A stretch of 64,000 nt of DNA from Wyeomyia smithii (GCF_029784165.1 NC_073694.1:39475006-39539005); one strand, 5' to 3'. Positions 35,430-46,184 are shown, numbered from the stretch's first letter. Program-made: numbers and translations. The notes: generated by a model not told the origin, from the letters alone.

Positions 35430-38223
35430 CTACAAAACAGACTTTATGTGTGAAATACAAAGCCGTTTAAATTCTGCCATTGTTGCTGCACGTTTTACTT
35501 GCCTGGGCATCGAATTGAAAAAGTTTATTCCTTTGTACAACAGAGAGTTCTGTGATCTTCCAAAAAGAAAATTTGGTGTTCTGGCATCTTCCGCGTTTCT
35601 AGTGTTGTACCTGTGCAAATCTCTTCCTCTATCAATCCGGTCACACAAATATCGAGGCAACATATTATTGAAAATTTTATATAGAAACACCATTGTCAAA
35701 AAATATACTCTTTGCTTCACAGAAAGCCATCGCAATGCGTCCAGCATAAAACTCGAGGAAGTGTATCTATTACATTTTAATATTAATCGCATAATTCTAT
35801 TTTGTAAACGTTGCAATCTCGATATTTGCGTTTTATTTGCCAGGAATAAAATGGATGAGCAGAAATCTATATGTGGTGAAATAATTGACTTGTACAACTG
35901 AATTTTACTTCTAATAGTCAATTCATCCTTTAACCGGCACAAGACACCGTAATTTCTGGCCATTTTTTTGATGACATTATCAATGTGAGACTTAAAAGTT
36001 AATCTGTCATCAATAATTACTCCAAGATACTTTATTTCATTTACGCGATCAATCGTCTCACCATCAATTTCAATATTTACGTCTAGTCTGGAGTTGGCTG
36101 AAGAAATCATCAAGTACTTTGTCTTACTAATGTTTAACTTTAGTTGCTTAAATTTTAACCAATTCGCTAGATAATGTAAATCTTGGTTTAGAAGTGCTAC
36201 AACATCAAGCGGATGCTTCGCTGCAATGAACAGAACAGTGTCATCAGCGAATAAATTAATATCACAGAACCGTAAAACTCGCTTCATGTCATTAATGTAA
36301 ATAATGAATAAAATGGGCCCTAGAACACTTCCTTGCGGTACACCAAGTGTATTAGCAATGGAATCCGAATCAAAATCGTTAAAACGAGTCTTCTGAGTTC
36401 TAGCACACAAATAGCTTTCAAACCATTTGTATGCTGTCCCTACGATACCAAAGCGCTCCAATGTTTGTAACAATAAGGACCTAGAAATTGTTTCAAGAGC
36501 GCGTTTTAGATCCAAGTTTCTTTAGCCTCGATTTTTTCTTTCCATTTTGCTAACACCAGATTCAAAGCAGACTCACAAGAGTGACCCTCTCGATAACCTG
36601 ATTGCTCTGGGTTAGCAAGTTATTACTATTTAAATAATTCATCAGCTGGCCTTTTACAACAAGTTCTAATATTTTCTCTAATGTGTGCAACATGTTATTG
36701 GGACGGAACTCTTCGGCTTTATTCGTCCCAGTAATCTTGGGGATAGAAACCACAAGAGATTCCTTCCAAACTTCAGGCACGAGCCCCGTTTGTAATGATT
36801 CATTAACAAGGTCCAGCAGGTCGTGTCCAATAACATAAAAGCAATCTTGTATTACTTTTACGTTGACATTGTCGATACCAGCCGATTTTTCCAAAGAAAA
36901 ACAAATATCTTTCAACTCTGCAAAAGTAATAGGATGAAAACCATCTGGCTACAGTTATTATTGATCGGCTGTATTATCTCGTCCGGTTCATTGACCAAAT
37001 CAATGCTTTGATTGATCGATTGAACACTATCAACGAAATAATTGTTGAATTTCTTTGCTATTACTCGCGCTGATTGTTCTCTCAAACCGTCAAATGTTAT
37101 GGATTGCGGAAAACGATCTTTATTTTTCATTAATGTTTTTAATATTTTCCATAACTCTTTGCTGTTATTTTGATGTTGATCGATCTTCCTCTGTATATAT
37201 TCACAACGGGCCTTTTTCAAGGCGCGTGAATATAATTTACGCGCGACAGTGTACCTATTCCAATCATTGTTATCGTTACTTCGGCAAAATTGTTTGTACT
37301 TTTTATCTCTTTTACGTTTTAAACGTAAAAGATCCAAAGAGTACCAGCTGTTCGATTTATCCGATTCAATGTATTTTTCAAAAAACTAGACTACTGGTAC
37401 ACTCTTTCAGCGTATTGGTGAGAACAGCTGCTTTATTACTCAAATCACCAGTTATTGGGAGAAAATCCAAGCTTCTCAAAACAAGCTGAGACAATGCCTG
37501 CTTTGAATATCTATTCCAGCACTTAATTTTTACCTTTTCATCATGGTTTCGATCATTCTTTATCAAAATACAAATTGTCTCATGGTCTGAAATTTTACAA
37601 TCGGCCTCTGTAACAGAATGAACAGTGTCAAAATTGGCAAACACGTGATCAATTAATGTACGCGAATGTCTGGAAATTCTAGTAGATTCTGAAACCGTTT
37701 GTGTTAAATTGTAAAAGTTAGCTAACTGCTTCAATTGATTCGAATTTGGATCATTTAACCAATCAATATTGAAATCACCAGCGATGACATTTAATTTGTT
37801 TAAATCAACGAAGTTATCCCACCAGTTATCTAATATTTCTAAAAAACGCTGGTTACTTGAACTAGGGGAGTGATATAAAAGTCTGAAGTTTCCAATCGTC
37901 ATGCCTCCTTCAACTGAAATTCCAAGGAACCAACTGTTTTCAACAGATTCGTTTGATAGAATGTTGAATGTTACTGATTCCTTGGCGTAAATAGCAACCC
38001 CACCAGTATGTCTGGAATGCGAAAGGCAAAAAGCAACTTTGTATCCCGGAAAACTATACTGATCAAATGCATCAGCATCTACCATATGAGTTTCAATTAT
38101 AAATATTAACATTGGACGTTTTGTTTCCACAAGATGCCGCAAAGCAACATAATTTGTAGATAAACCAGCAATATTCAGATATAATATTTCTAACTTCCTC
38201 TCACATTGCGATTCTTTTAGCTG
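35430..38223 (-). pseudogene. LINE ORF2 (APE endonuclease and reverse transcriptase), frameshifted
   Basis: The endonuclease part (38223-37380) retains its catalytic motifs LNIAGL, IIETHM, GDFNIDW, DHVF and SDHE. The frame then breaks at a T-run near 37383 (one extra T), again near 36930 between NNNCSQ and the DGFHPIT region, and again near 36590 in the HGYR-like region; a small deletion precedes LDLKRALE. The RT core is otherwise well preserved: LDLKRALE (first catalytic Asp), GVPQGSVLGPILF and FADD (near 36245), followed by the thumb and a C-terminal region ending at 35430. Without the indels it would be a protein of about 930 residues. Confidence 0.85.
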
Positions 38224-38226
38224 CTA
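38218..38226 (-). promoter_or_regulatory. candidate stop-codon readthrough site UAG-CAG-CUA between ORF1 and ORF2
   Basis: The ORF1 stop is TAG (38226-38224), followed by CAG CTA. This matches the UAG-CAR-YYA context known to promote readthrough in tobacco mosaic virus and related cases. The next codons continue in the same frame into the endonuclease domain (the EN motif LNIAGL lies 16 codons downstream). The first in-frame ATG after the stop lies at about 38113, beyond that motif. Readthrough is inferred, not shown. Confidence 0.6.
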
Positions 38227-39627
38227 TTTACTAAAAAACATGTTGCTTTTTCTTTTTTCGAACAGTCTCCGATAAACCGGACACTGTGAACTAGAAGCTG
38301 GATGTTTAACGTCCAAATTCATTTTCAATTCTTTATTTGACTTTAAACAATTCACGCAGTTAAATTCAGTTGAAGAGCAATCAGATGTCTTGTGTTGCCC
38401 GCTACATTTGGAACATGTTTCAGGATTAACACACTCCGTGCTTTTATGCCCAAATTCTCCACATTTAAAACAACGCAAAACATTAATGGCCTCTTGTACA
38501 GGACACTTATCCCACCCAATGCTTACTTTTCCAGCACTCATCAAGGCGTTATAAGTATCCTTGTCAACTTCAACAATTACATTATATTTATTATATTTGA
38601 AGCGAGTATTTTCGTACTCCGCAATAACTTTTACTTCATTGACGTTGATGTCATTTTGACTTTTCAACAGGTCAATGAAGTCTTCAGAGGAATACCGATC
38701 ACTCATTCCCACAATTTTCAACTTTGGTTTCGGAATTGTGGGAATAACAGCACTATACTTTTCACCTAGATTGCTCTCTATATCTTTTTTCACAACCTCA
38801 ACATTATCCCCTGTTGCACACTCAGCAATAATCGAGCCATTCTTTCCGTTCCTAAAATTACTAATTTTGTGTATTTTTGGAACCAATTTTTCTTTCAAAA
38901 ATAATCTAGTGTTTTCACTAGATTGAGAAGACTCGACTGGTTTGATCACAATGACCGGCCGAGCCTTACGGTTCTCTTTTCTTTGATTTTTTTTATAAAC
39001 GGCCCCAGTTGACCCCGCTAAAACGTTCGCGTAGGTTTGTTTATTGCAACAAAAAACCTCGTCATCGCATCTCGAATCGTCCACAATCAGTTCATCGCGT
39101 GCTAAAAACATTTTCTTACTGGGATTTGAGTCCGATTCAGAGTGAACCGTTCTCTCATTACGTGCTCTCTTTCTGTTCATTGAGGCTGCATTATTTTCCC
39201 GATCTTTAATTTCAAGATATTTTTTGAAATCATTCAGCTTACTGGCAACACTGGTTTCAATGCATACCATACTCTCACGCAGAGAGTCACCGACCGATTT
39301 CAAAATCATCTCGATACCACTTGAAATTGCCGTGTTTATCTTTGATTCGATTTTGCTTTGGTTATCGGTAAGCGACTGAGACATAGATGACAATACACCC
39401 ATGATCTTGGTCAGCTCACCACTCAAAGCATCAATGTTTCCGCCGTCATTTTGGGCTGATAGACATGATACACATTTAAACACAATATTATCATTATCAT
39501 TTACGACTTTCGCTGCTATTTTTGTCAGTGGTGTGCAAACTCTATGGAATTGAGACTTGCATTTACCAACGCAAATAACAGGATCTTCACTAATGCGAAT
39601 GGTATTGCCACATTTCGCACAATCCAT
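38224..39627 (-). CDS. LINE ORF1 (PHD-like and zinc-knuckle nucleic-acid-binding protein)
   Basis: An open frame of 467 codons from the Met of MDCAKCGN. The N-terminus has a PHD-like cysteine/histidine array (CAKC, CVGKC, FHRVC, CVSC). A predicted helical stretch follows, and the C-terminal third has zinc knuckles CFKCGEFGHKSTEC and CSKCSGQHKTSDC plus a further CVNC. Such proteins bind LINE RNA and form the RNP. The open frame extends upstream to 39732, but those residues are leader-like and the Met at 39627 starts the cysteine-rich domain. The frame ends NMFFSK-UAG and ORF2 continues in the same frame directly after. No internal disruption is seen. Confidence 0.85.
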   Translation of the reverse strand: MDCAKCGNTIRISEDPVICVGKCKSQFHRVCTPLTKIAAKVVNDNDNIVFKCVSCLSAQNDGGNIDALSGELTKIMGVLSSMSQSLTDNQSKIESKINTAISSGIEMILKSVGDSLRESMVCIETSVASKLNDFKKYLEIKDRENNAASMNRKRARNERTVHSESDSNPSKKMFLARDELIVDDSRCDDEVFCCNKQTYANVLAGSTGAVYKKNQRKENRKARPVIVIKPVESSQSSENTRLFLKEKLVPKIHKISNFRNGKNGSIIAECATGDNVEVVKKDIESNLGEKYSAVIPTIPKPKLKIVGMSDRYSSEDFIDLLKSQNDINVNEVKVIAEYENTRFKYNKYNVIVEVDKDTYNALMSAGKVSIGWDKCPVQEAINVLRCFKCGEFGHKSTECVNPETCSKCSGQHKTSDCSSTEFNCVNCLKSNKELKMNLDVKHPASSSQCPVYRRLFEKRKSNMFFSK

Positions 39628-39760
39628 TATCCCGATACAAACAAGCAGACGCCGCTGCAGACAAATACGCTGGTATCGTCCAGCAGCAACGGCAGAGGCT
39701 ATAGGCAGCGAACAATGAAAAAAAAACAACAATAAAATTTCAATATAGACGCGGTGGTCG

Positions 39761-39965
39761 GCGCTGGCACAAATTAAATCAATAAAAAACAGAATAAATC
39801 AAAAGCATGCAAAGACACTTCTACTTATCCGTTAAGATATCCAATTTGGCCGTCGGATCACTAGCTCTAGATCACCTATAGCACTTTATTTCACACAAAA
39901 AAAAACTTTTTGAATTAGACACTAGTGGTACACAAGCTACCATGTTCACCGTATCACGTAGAGCG
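39761..39965. other. possible 5' leader/flank of the LINE
   Basis: Non-coding sequence upstream of LINE ORF1; the element's true 5' end probably lies in or near this interval but cannot be fixed. Confidence 0.3.
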
Positions 39966-40014
39966 TTTCCAGCCGACAACAGATTTTTTTTTTTATTTCC
40001 AGCCGACAACAGAT
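39966..40014. repeat. 19 bp direct repeats flanking a poly-T/A tract (retroinsertion scar)
   Basis: TTTCCAGCCGACAACAGAT occurs at 39966-39984 and again, identical, at 39996-40014, separated only by T10-A. A perfect duplication flanking a homopolymer tail is what an extremely 5'-truncated LINE or SINE insertion (tail only, minus orientation) would leave. Confidence 0.65.
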
Positions 40015-40641
40015 CTACTACAAGTAACAAAAAGGAAGAAAACTGATTTGATTTAGTTTTGTCGTAATATTTCTGGATTCTGCCCTAGGGTACGACGGGG
40101 TAGATGAGTTTTGTATACTTCTAAGACGCGTCGTTTTACCATCGATAGAAAAACGATCGCACATGTATGATCGCATCACTTATCAAGGTGAGTCCTTATC
40201 CAACGTACCCTTCCCTACAAACGAAAAACCTCCTTTCTGTGATCTTTGTGGAGAAGCAGAAATATACACGGTCTTCAAATAGCGAAGGTTCACACTAACA
40301 TATCCCTTCCCTCTTCCCGATTCCCGATTTCAAGAACATGACCGATGCCGTTATTAATCACTGAAAATATTCAGTCACTAAAACTTGTACTGAATGAGAA
40401 TGGTCGGCCATTCCCAGCTTGATTCACTGTGAAATTTCACTAATTCGGATCAATCACGCAGTTGCAACGATTGATACCTATTTGCAATCAGTAAAGCTAA
40501 GCCTGGCTAAGCATTTCGATTGTAAGTCACTACTGAAGGGTGGAACGACCAAAAAGTGCTAAGACAAAATAACGTTTAGAGTATTTTAATTCCTAATTGA
40601 AAAATCATGTGTTTTTTTCTATTTGAAGTTCATACATTACA
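40015..40641. other. non-coding interval
   Basis: No gene or repeat boundary recognised. Confidence 0.4.
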
Positions 40642-41492
40642 TTATTTAAAAAACATTGGTAAGTTCTTCAGCGCCGAGAAAAGAAAACTCGGGTCTACAG
40701 TCTCAGCTGCTACACGCCAGGTCACCTTGAATTGCTGCTCGCTCCCAACGACTTATTTTGTCCTTTGTAGGTTCCGCTTCACGATGGTCCGCTATTGTTC
40801 GATCGAACGAAGCTCTGGGGTGTACAGCGGGTTCTTATCCTTAGGCACGAATTGGACGTTATTGGCCGCATACCACTCCAGGACCTTTTTGCTGTAGTGG
40901 CATGAGGCCAACTCCGGCCAAACCAGCACGGAACCCGTGTACTGCTGCAAGAATGACAGGAGTCGTTTTTGGAGTCACTCGTGGACGTGAACTTTCTGGT
41001 TGATGGTGCCGGTTGCTACAAAAAAAACTGCTCTTCTCTCCACACGAGCATATCGCCTGCCAGATATGTCTTTGCGAATTTCGATGATTTAATATTTTTT
41101 AAGTATTTCTGCCACCTTTCTGTGTACAATTCTTGTCCTGGAAGCTGGTTAAAGTTGGTTCTGACGTATGTCTCGTCATCCATAACGATGAAGACGAATT
41201 TGGTCAACATCGTCGTGTACAACTTCTGTGTCCTCTTTTTTGCCGATTTGTTTTGCTTTTCGTCGCGATTCGGGTTACTTACCTTTTTGTACAGCCCAGC
41301 TCTTTTCTTGCTACGTAACACCGTGGTATTGGACAATCCGACTTTATCTGCCACATACCAGATCGATAAGTTTGGATTCCTCTTGTATGTCCTCCTCACC
41401 GCTTTGGTTGTCTGTTCGACCGTCGGGATGCGCTTTTCCCTACTTCTAGGCTTCCAAGTTGTGGTCAACCTCTCCCCAAACACTCCGATCAC
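40642..41492 (-). pseudogene. DD37E mariner-like (ITmD37E-type) transposase, decayed
   Basis: The minus strand encodes a near-complete transposase in two frames. N-terminal helix-turn-helix region: NPNLSIWYVADKVGLSNTTV; linker PNRDEKQNKSAKKRTQKLY; first catalytic Asp in MDDETYV (near 41175); then TGTINQKVHVHE, WPELASCHYSKKVLEWYAAN and ELRSIEQ. The spacing between the second and third catalytic positions is exactly 37 residues. The second position is Glu (codon at 40912-40914) where Asp is expected (usual form PDLASCHY). A frameshift near 41020 and stops after VHVHE and SIEQ also disable it. Terminal inverted repeats were not located. Confidence 0.85.
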
Positions 41493-42599
41493 TTAGGCAC
41501 TATCGTTTGAAGCAAATTGAGCTTTTCGCTAGCCGATTATGTGCCAAAGTGGAAATTCCTTGGTGTGCGTGTAGAATTATTAAATGCCGTCCTTCTTGCG
41601 TAGAGGCCATTTTGATAACTAAAGAGCTTACGTCGTAAACAAAGTAACACATCTATGCTGACGAAAATAGGAATTTTCATTTTTGGTCCTTTTTTTTTAT
41701 AATAACCGTATTTTTCAAATAACCGATTATGGGATTTAGCTACGCTGAAGTTGAGCTTTTTTTGGTCGTTTCTTCCTTTAAAACCATTAAAGAAACAAAC
41801 TACGCTGCACAGTGGTCCAATAAGGCAACAAGTGAAACTCAATTCCATTTACCTTCATCCTAGCTTATAAAGTATTCGGAACAATTGTTTGTATAAATGA
41901 CCCGCATGATCGCAAATTATCAAAAAGTATGAAAAGTTAACTATACTAAAAATAAAAAAATTAACTTTTCTGTGTTAAGAGATAGAAGAATAGTTTATTC
42001 AGCAAAGTTGTAGAAAATTCAAAAATATGAAACTTTGTTGAACGAATAAAAATCCTATCTTTTTTCGGTACAAAGTTATAAAGTACATTAGATGGAACTT
42101 ATTTAAAAGTTAGTTTTTTGTACTTAACTTTTGTTGGTTGCATATTACACGAAAGTGTAGCTCGGAGGAATTGTTAGGGCACACAAAACACAAAGTTTTG
42201 CCGAAGACCATATATCTCTAGGTCTTTTCCTTACAAAGTTATATCATATTATAGCTTATTTTTTCGATAACTTCAAGAACTTATAAGTTAAAAAGGGGCA
42301 TGTGGAATCATGATGTCAATACTTTTCCTTGAAGTTAAGCTAAAGTACTATGAACTCCTTTAGGTTTTATTTGTCCCAATCCACCCATATTAGAGTATGG
42401 CGAACATATGTTACAGTAGGTTTTCATATATCAAAAACACTAACTTTTGACGAAGAATTACGTCTTACGGCAACATATACAGGGGACCAATTTCATGACA
42501 GGGATCCAATTTCAAAAACCAACAACGTCGAGAGCGTCACAAAAATTGTTCATTTTCAACCGTTTTAAGCTCAGTCAGTTTCCAACCGACTTTCGTCAT
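41493..42599. other. non-coding interval with repeat-like sequence
   Basis: No gene seen. At 41940-42310 phrases such as AGCAAAGTTGTAGAAAATTC and TTTTGCCGAAGACCATA resemble the interior of other foldback elements in this window (compare 62330 and 62690), so part of this is probably a decayed MITE. Confidence 0.4.
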
Positions 42600-42800
42600 T
42601 TTTGCAGTCATCGATTGGAAAATCAACCAGGCACCCGTCCAAATGCAGAAAGTTGTAATCTGATTGTTCGAACGATTCTACTATTGAAAATTGTCAAGCC
42701 TTGTCGAAACGCAAATTTCGACCTCTGATTGGTCGCACAATGCTTCCTTCCCTAACAAGGTCGACAGAATATACCTAGTTGACTAAGAATGCGCGCTTTG
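42600..42800 (+). promoter_or_regulatory. histone-cluster promoter-like module, copy 1
   Basis: Contains CTATTGAAAATTGTCAAGCC, TTCGACCTCTGATTGGTCGC (inverted CCAAT box) and a TATA-like TTTTATGTATAA at about 42802-42813, directly upstream of the H2A relic at 42823. The same blocks recur at 44860-44960 and 48595-48690 (plus) and, decayed, at 27520-27765 (minus). Conservation of the CCAAT box and spacing suggests a promoter. Confidence 0.55.
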
Positions 42801-42822
42801 TGTTTTATGTATAATTCATTCC

Positions 42823-43054
42823 ATGATTGTGCCGATACCACACGGACGTTGGTTGCTGATCGTGAAGAAGAAAGAAAAGCCGGGTTTCAATTTCTGGCTG
42901 ATCACGCTGGGCGCGCTGATACTCAAGCACCTGTCTATCCGGCGCTGTTATGGAGTTTTCGGTAGCAGCAGAATTATTGGAAATGGCAGACAGTTCTACT
43001 AAAGCAAACGGAAGAACTATAATCACTATGGTTATCCGAAATGATGATAATTGA
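42823..43054 (+). pseudogene. histone H2A-derived pseudogene
   Basis: Downstream of the promoter-like module the sequence encodes KAGFQF (H2A: RAGLQF), then APVYPA (APVYLA), and after a frame change AVMEFSVAAELLEMA (H2A: AVMEYLAAEVLELA), RTII and IRNDDN followed by a stop (H2A: TRII...IRNDEEL). The block between QFPVGRIH and the AGAPV region is largely deleted. Homology may extend weakly to about 43137. The order and spacing make common ancestry with H2A convincing despite the frameshift and stop. Confidence 0.7.
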
Positions 43055-43524
43055 ACAAACTTGCCAGTTTGTTACTATTGTCAAATATAATAGCACCTGT
43101 TGGTGCTCTACAATTATGTGATTGAAGTAGTAAAGATTTTTCATCATGTGTAACAGACGGAAAACCGCAAATTTCAGCAATTCAACATTGCCTCAAGAAT
43201 GTGTTGGTGGTCGATTGAAATATATACTTGTTCTAGTGCTGGATGGCAGCAGATAACAGAAATGCAACACTTACGCTATTGCATCTTAAAACAAAACGGT
43301 TATAGTTCGACATCACAGCAGAATTTCCACCTTCATACTCATGTCTACCGTCGGCATTATCAAACACGCAACAATCTGCTTCCATGCGACTTTAGTCACA
43401 CCTATTTTGCCAGTTATCCCATTCCACAACGTGCGAAAAATCTATGTCAGTGCGGATATCGCGCGCTATCTGGACCATGAAGCATTTATGCGATAATTGA
43501 ATGAAATTTGCAACTGCAGCAACC

Positions 43525-43540
43525 AGCCTTTTTCAAGGCT
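43525..43540 (+). promoter_or_regulatory. histone-type 3' stem-loop
   Basis: AGCCTT-TTTC-AAGGCT: 6 bp stem with the canonical TTTC tetraloop, followed by ACTAAA and, 16 nt later, the purine-rich TTGGAAGAG. This is the best match in the window to the stem-loop plus downstream element of replication-dependent histone genes. No intact histone ORF precedes it. Confidence 0.6.
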
Positions 43541-43789
43541 ACTAAATATATTTGGAAGAGCATAATGAATGGTTTTTACTGAATTGCAATTTTGATGCTG
43601 CTGCAATTGCGCAGCAGTGTGATGTATATTACAATTCATTGATACTGTGCATCACAAGCGGTATATGCGAAACAAACCCGTTTCCAAACAGAAAAGTTAA
43701 GCAAGTTCTGCTCACGGTGATGTGTCCGTTTTAGGAAGTTCATAACACGTCATTAACAAGGATGTAACGTCTTGAAGAAGACGGTTATT

Positions 43790-44040
43790 GCTTGACATCA
43801 CAGCAGAATTTCCACCTTCATACTAATGTCTACCGTCGGCAGTATCAAACACGCAATAATCTGCTTCAATGTGACACGGGAAAGGAAATTTTTTTCTTCC
43901 AAACTGCGCAACACGACACAATACATGTTATTTTGTTGCCTTCATGAGAATGCTATCGGTCCGGCTCGACAGAATGTCCACAAGAAATCATTTTTGTACA
44001 TCCGTGCCACGAAACTGAGGAAAAACTTTAAAACCTGGTG
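43790..44040 (+). repeat. repeat module shared with 45.6-45.9 and 46.7-47.1 kb
   Basis: Blocks such as CGCAATAATCTGCTT, CAACACGACACAA, CATGTTATTTTGTTGC, GCTATCGGTCCGGCTCGACA and CGAAACTGAGGAAAAACTTT occur in the same order in the two tandem units downstream, and part of it at 43310-43385. It contains a GTCGGCAGTATC block that could be a remnant of H2A PVGRIH, but this is too short to rely on. Confidence 0.6.
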
Positions 44041-44640
44041 CGGTAACAAAAACGTGAGCCCCAATAAAAATGACTGGGCAGTTTTTTCTTTCATAAAAGG
44101 AATTAAGACAAACAAAAAACTTTGATTTTTCTACTTATTTACTCCGTTGTCTGCAAAATCAATAATTAGGCATTTAGATACTCACTTTCCGAGCCGTTTG
44201 GTTGGCAAAATGAGAAATTACAGATCCAAAATCAATGGAATCAGTGATTTCACGTTCGATTGATAAAATGGCAAGGTTTGTTAATCTCAAGTTACTCATC
44301 GTTGACCTCAATTAGTTCTTGATCCACTTTAACTTAAAGCCAACTGTTTTCAGATGCATATAGTCTCGCGTGAACGCAGATTATTTCCCTCGCTCTGTTT
44401 CATGTTTTTTCAAGTTAGCCACACAGCAACACAAATAGACAGCGTTTTCCAGACTTGGTAAAAGCACCGCTCCGAGCCGCTCGGTGACATCGCCAAATTG
44501 TAGACACCAAGCACCACGAGCGTATTATCGTCTTATGTGACATTCGTAGCAAGCACCAGCTCGGCGCAAGAGCTGAAAAAGCTACGAAAACAGTGCGAGA
44601 ATCTTGTGTTCGTCACCTGGAGGTACGTTGAGCGTTTTTT
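44041..44640. other. non-coding interval
   Basis: No gene recognised; ends in a T15 run at about 44637-44652. Confidence 0.4.
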
Positions 44641-44654
44641 TTTTTTTTTTTTGA

Positions 44655-44960
44655 AGTAGAATACTTCTCTCAGGAAGTTCGGCTACATAGGGATGTGAAA
44701 TGAAAATCTAAAACCGAAAAAAGTGAAAAATATGTCCAATTTCAAATGCGGTTAGTATTCGATGGATTTCCTTCGTTCTTGCAGCAAAAGATTGGAAAAT
44801 CTTCTAAGATTCTTCCCAAAATAAGATAATTGTACTTTTATTATTCACACTATTGTACTATTGAAAATAGTCAAGCCTTGTCAAAACGAAAAATTCGACC
44901 TCTGATTGGTCGTTATATGCTTGCTTCCCAAGCACGGTCGACAGCATCATATACCTTGCA
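44655..44960 (+). promoter_or_regulatory. histone-cluster promoter-like module, copy 2
   Basis: Starts GAATACTTCTCTCAGG and runs through GATGGATTTCCTTCGTTCTT, ACTATTGAAAATAGTCAAGC and TTCGACCTCTGATTGGTCG to CGACAGCATCATATACC. The same succession occurs at 48405-48700. A truncated extra copy of its CTATTGAAAATAGTCAAGCC block sits at 44975-45000, immediately before the first tandem unit. Confidence 0.5.
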
Positions 44961-45010
44961 ATTGAAAACATTAACTATTGAAAATAGTCAAGCCTTGTCA
45001 TCATGTTGTG

Positions 45011-46184
45011 TGTCGCCAGACAGCCATTATTCCCCCCGTGTTGGGGCAGCATGAAGATTGCCATCAGGAAATCCAATTTTGGAAATCAAAACGCCTTTTT
45101 GAAGGCAAATAAGCAAGTCATTGAAAGTTAATAATTTTTGTCAACGCCAGCAAGTATTCTGTGTTGCATCCTAGCAATTTAAATTTGTCGCACCCGTCTA
45201 ATTTACTGAATGTGAAATAGCTTCCACAGTGCATGTTGTCCGTGTATCTTAATTCCCCCAATGTTAGGGCAGCTCAAAGGTTGTAATTAGCAACCGATTT
45301 TGAACAGCAAAATGCTTTTTTGAAGGCAAATAAAAAAATAATTGAAGGTTAATAATTTTCTGGCATCAACACAAGCAGACATTCTGTGCGGGATGCAATC
45401 AAATGCTGTTTTAGTTGTCTAATTTTCACTTTATTTAGTAAACTCCCCACTGTATGGGCAGCGCAAACGCTGCGATCAGCATAACCGACATTGAATAATA
45501 AACTACCCTGTTAGAACGCATTCACAAAAGCAGGTAGTTCGACTATGCAGAGCTAATATGAAGTCGATTCAATCAATCAGCATAAACAGAATTTCGTCGT
45601 CTCCCAGCTGCCAAGTTGCAACATGATGCAACACGCAACAGCGAGCAAACGAAATCGCTTGATGTTACAAACCGCAATAAGATGCGGGTTAAAACCGTTG
45701 CGTGTGTGAGAGCACCATCGGTGTTTATTCGCTGGATACACTATCTACTGTCTACTGAACGCAATAATCTGCTTACATGCGACACGGGGACGGGAACATT
45801 TTCTTCAACCAGGCTGCGCAACACGACACAAAACATGTTATTCTGTTGCTTCAATGAGAGTGCTATCGGTCCGGCTCGACAAGAAATCATTTTTGTGCAT
45901 CCGTGCTACGAAACTGAGGAAAAACTTTAGAAACTGAAAAAAGAGGTGGAGCTTATCAAATGATCGCTTTGAGCCGGAATGAAGTCACACATATTTCTCA
46001 AGTTATGTCATTCCACCACCTTCGAAAAATAATTCATTCCTATTTTCATCCCTATATAAGAGCCTGTTTCAGCCGGAGCCGCTCATAATAGTTTTAGACA
46101 GCGACAATCGTCCTTCCTTAGCAGCAGCACTAGCCCTGTGGTTGGTCACCACGTCTCAGGAGCAGCGCGGTTTTTCTCAGCGTG
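45011..46184 (+). repeat. tandem unit 1 (1.17 kb) with stem-loops and TATA box
   Basis: Begins TGTCGCCAGACAGCC; the same start recurs at 46185. In order it has CCCCCCGTGTTGGGGCAGC, a stem-loop at 45092-45107 (CGCCTT-TTTG-AAGGCA; outermost pair is a mismatch), CCCCCAATGTTAGGGCAGC, a stem-loop at 45313-45328 (TGCTTT-TTTG-AAGGCA, one G-T pair), a third diverged block at 45445-45510, the shared module at 45600-45940, and TATATAAG at 46053-46060 near its end. Each stem-loop is followed within about 20-30 nt by TTGAAAGTTAA/TTGAAGGTTAA. The longest frame (45616-45930) is not a recognisable protein. Confidence 0.7.
46053..46060 (+). promoter_or_regulatory. TATA box upstream of stem-loop transcription-unit candidate
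   Basis: CCCTATATAAGAGCCTG, preserved with its surroundings in unit 2 (47249-47256) and as CCTATATAAGAGC at 48724-48731. A transcript from about 46085 would reach the stem-loop at 46266-46281 after roughly 200 nt. Confidence 0.5.

Larger units (their letters stand above)
35271..39760 (-). mobile_element. nearly full-length jockey/CR1-like LINE
   Basis: Read on the minus strand: 5' leader, ORF1 with zinc-binding domains (39627-38224), a single UAG, ORF2 with endonuclease and reverse transcriptase (38223-35430, with frameshifts), then a 3' UTR ending in an A-run at about 35271-35281. The order ORF1-EN-RT with APE-type endonuclease and CCHC knuckles is standard for jockey-superfamily LINEs. The 5' end is not defined, and no target duplication was found; 39760 is an estimate. 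At least three frame disruptions in ORF2 make this copy inactive. Confidence 0.85.

Noticed and set aside
45616..45930. 104-codon frame in unit 1 (and its 82-codon counterpart at 46695-46943) as a new protein gene
   Set aside because: The frame is not maintained among the other module copies (43.3, 43.8 kb), and the unit 2 copy is broken by the MITE. A short RA..(x)..IH.LL resemblance to H2A is too weak to count.
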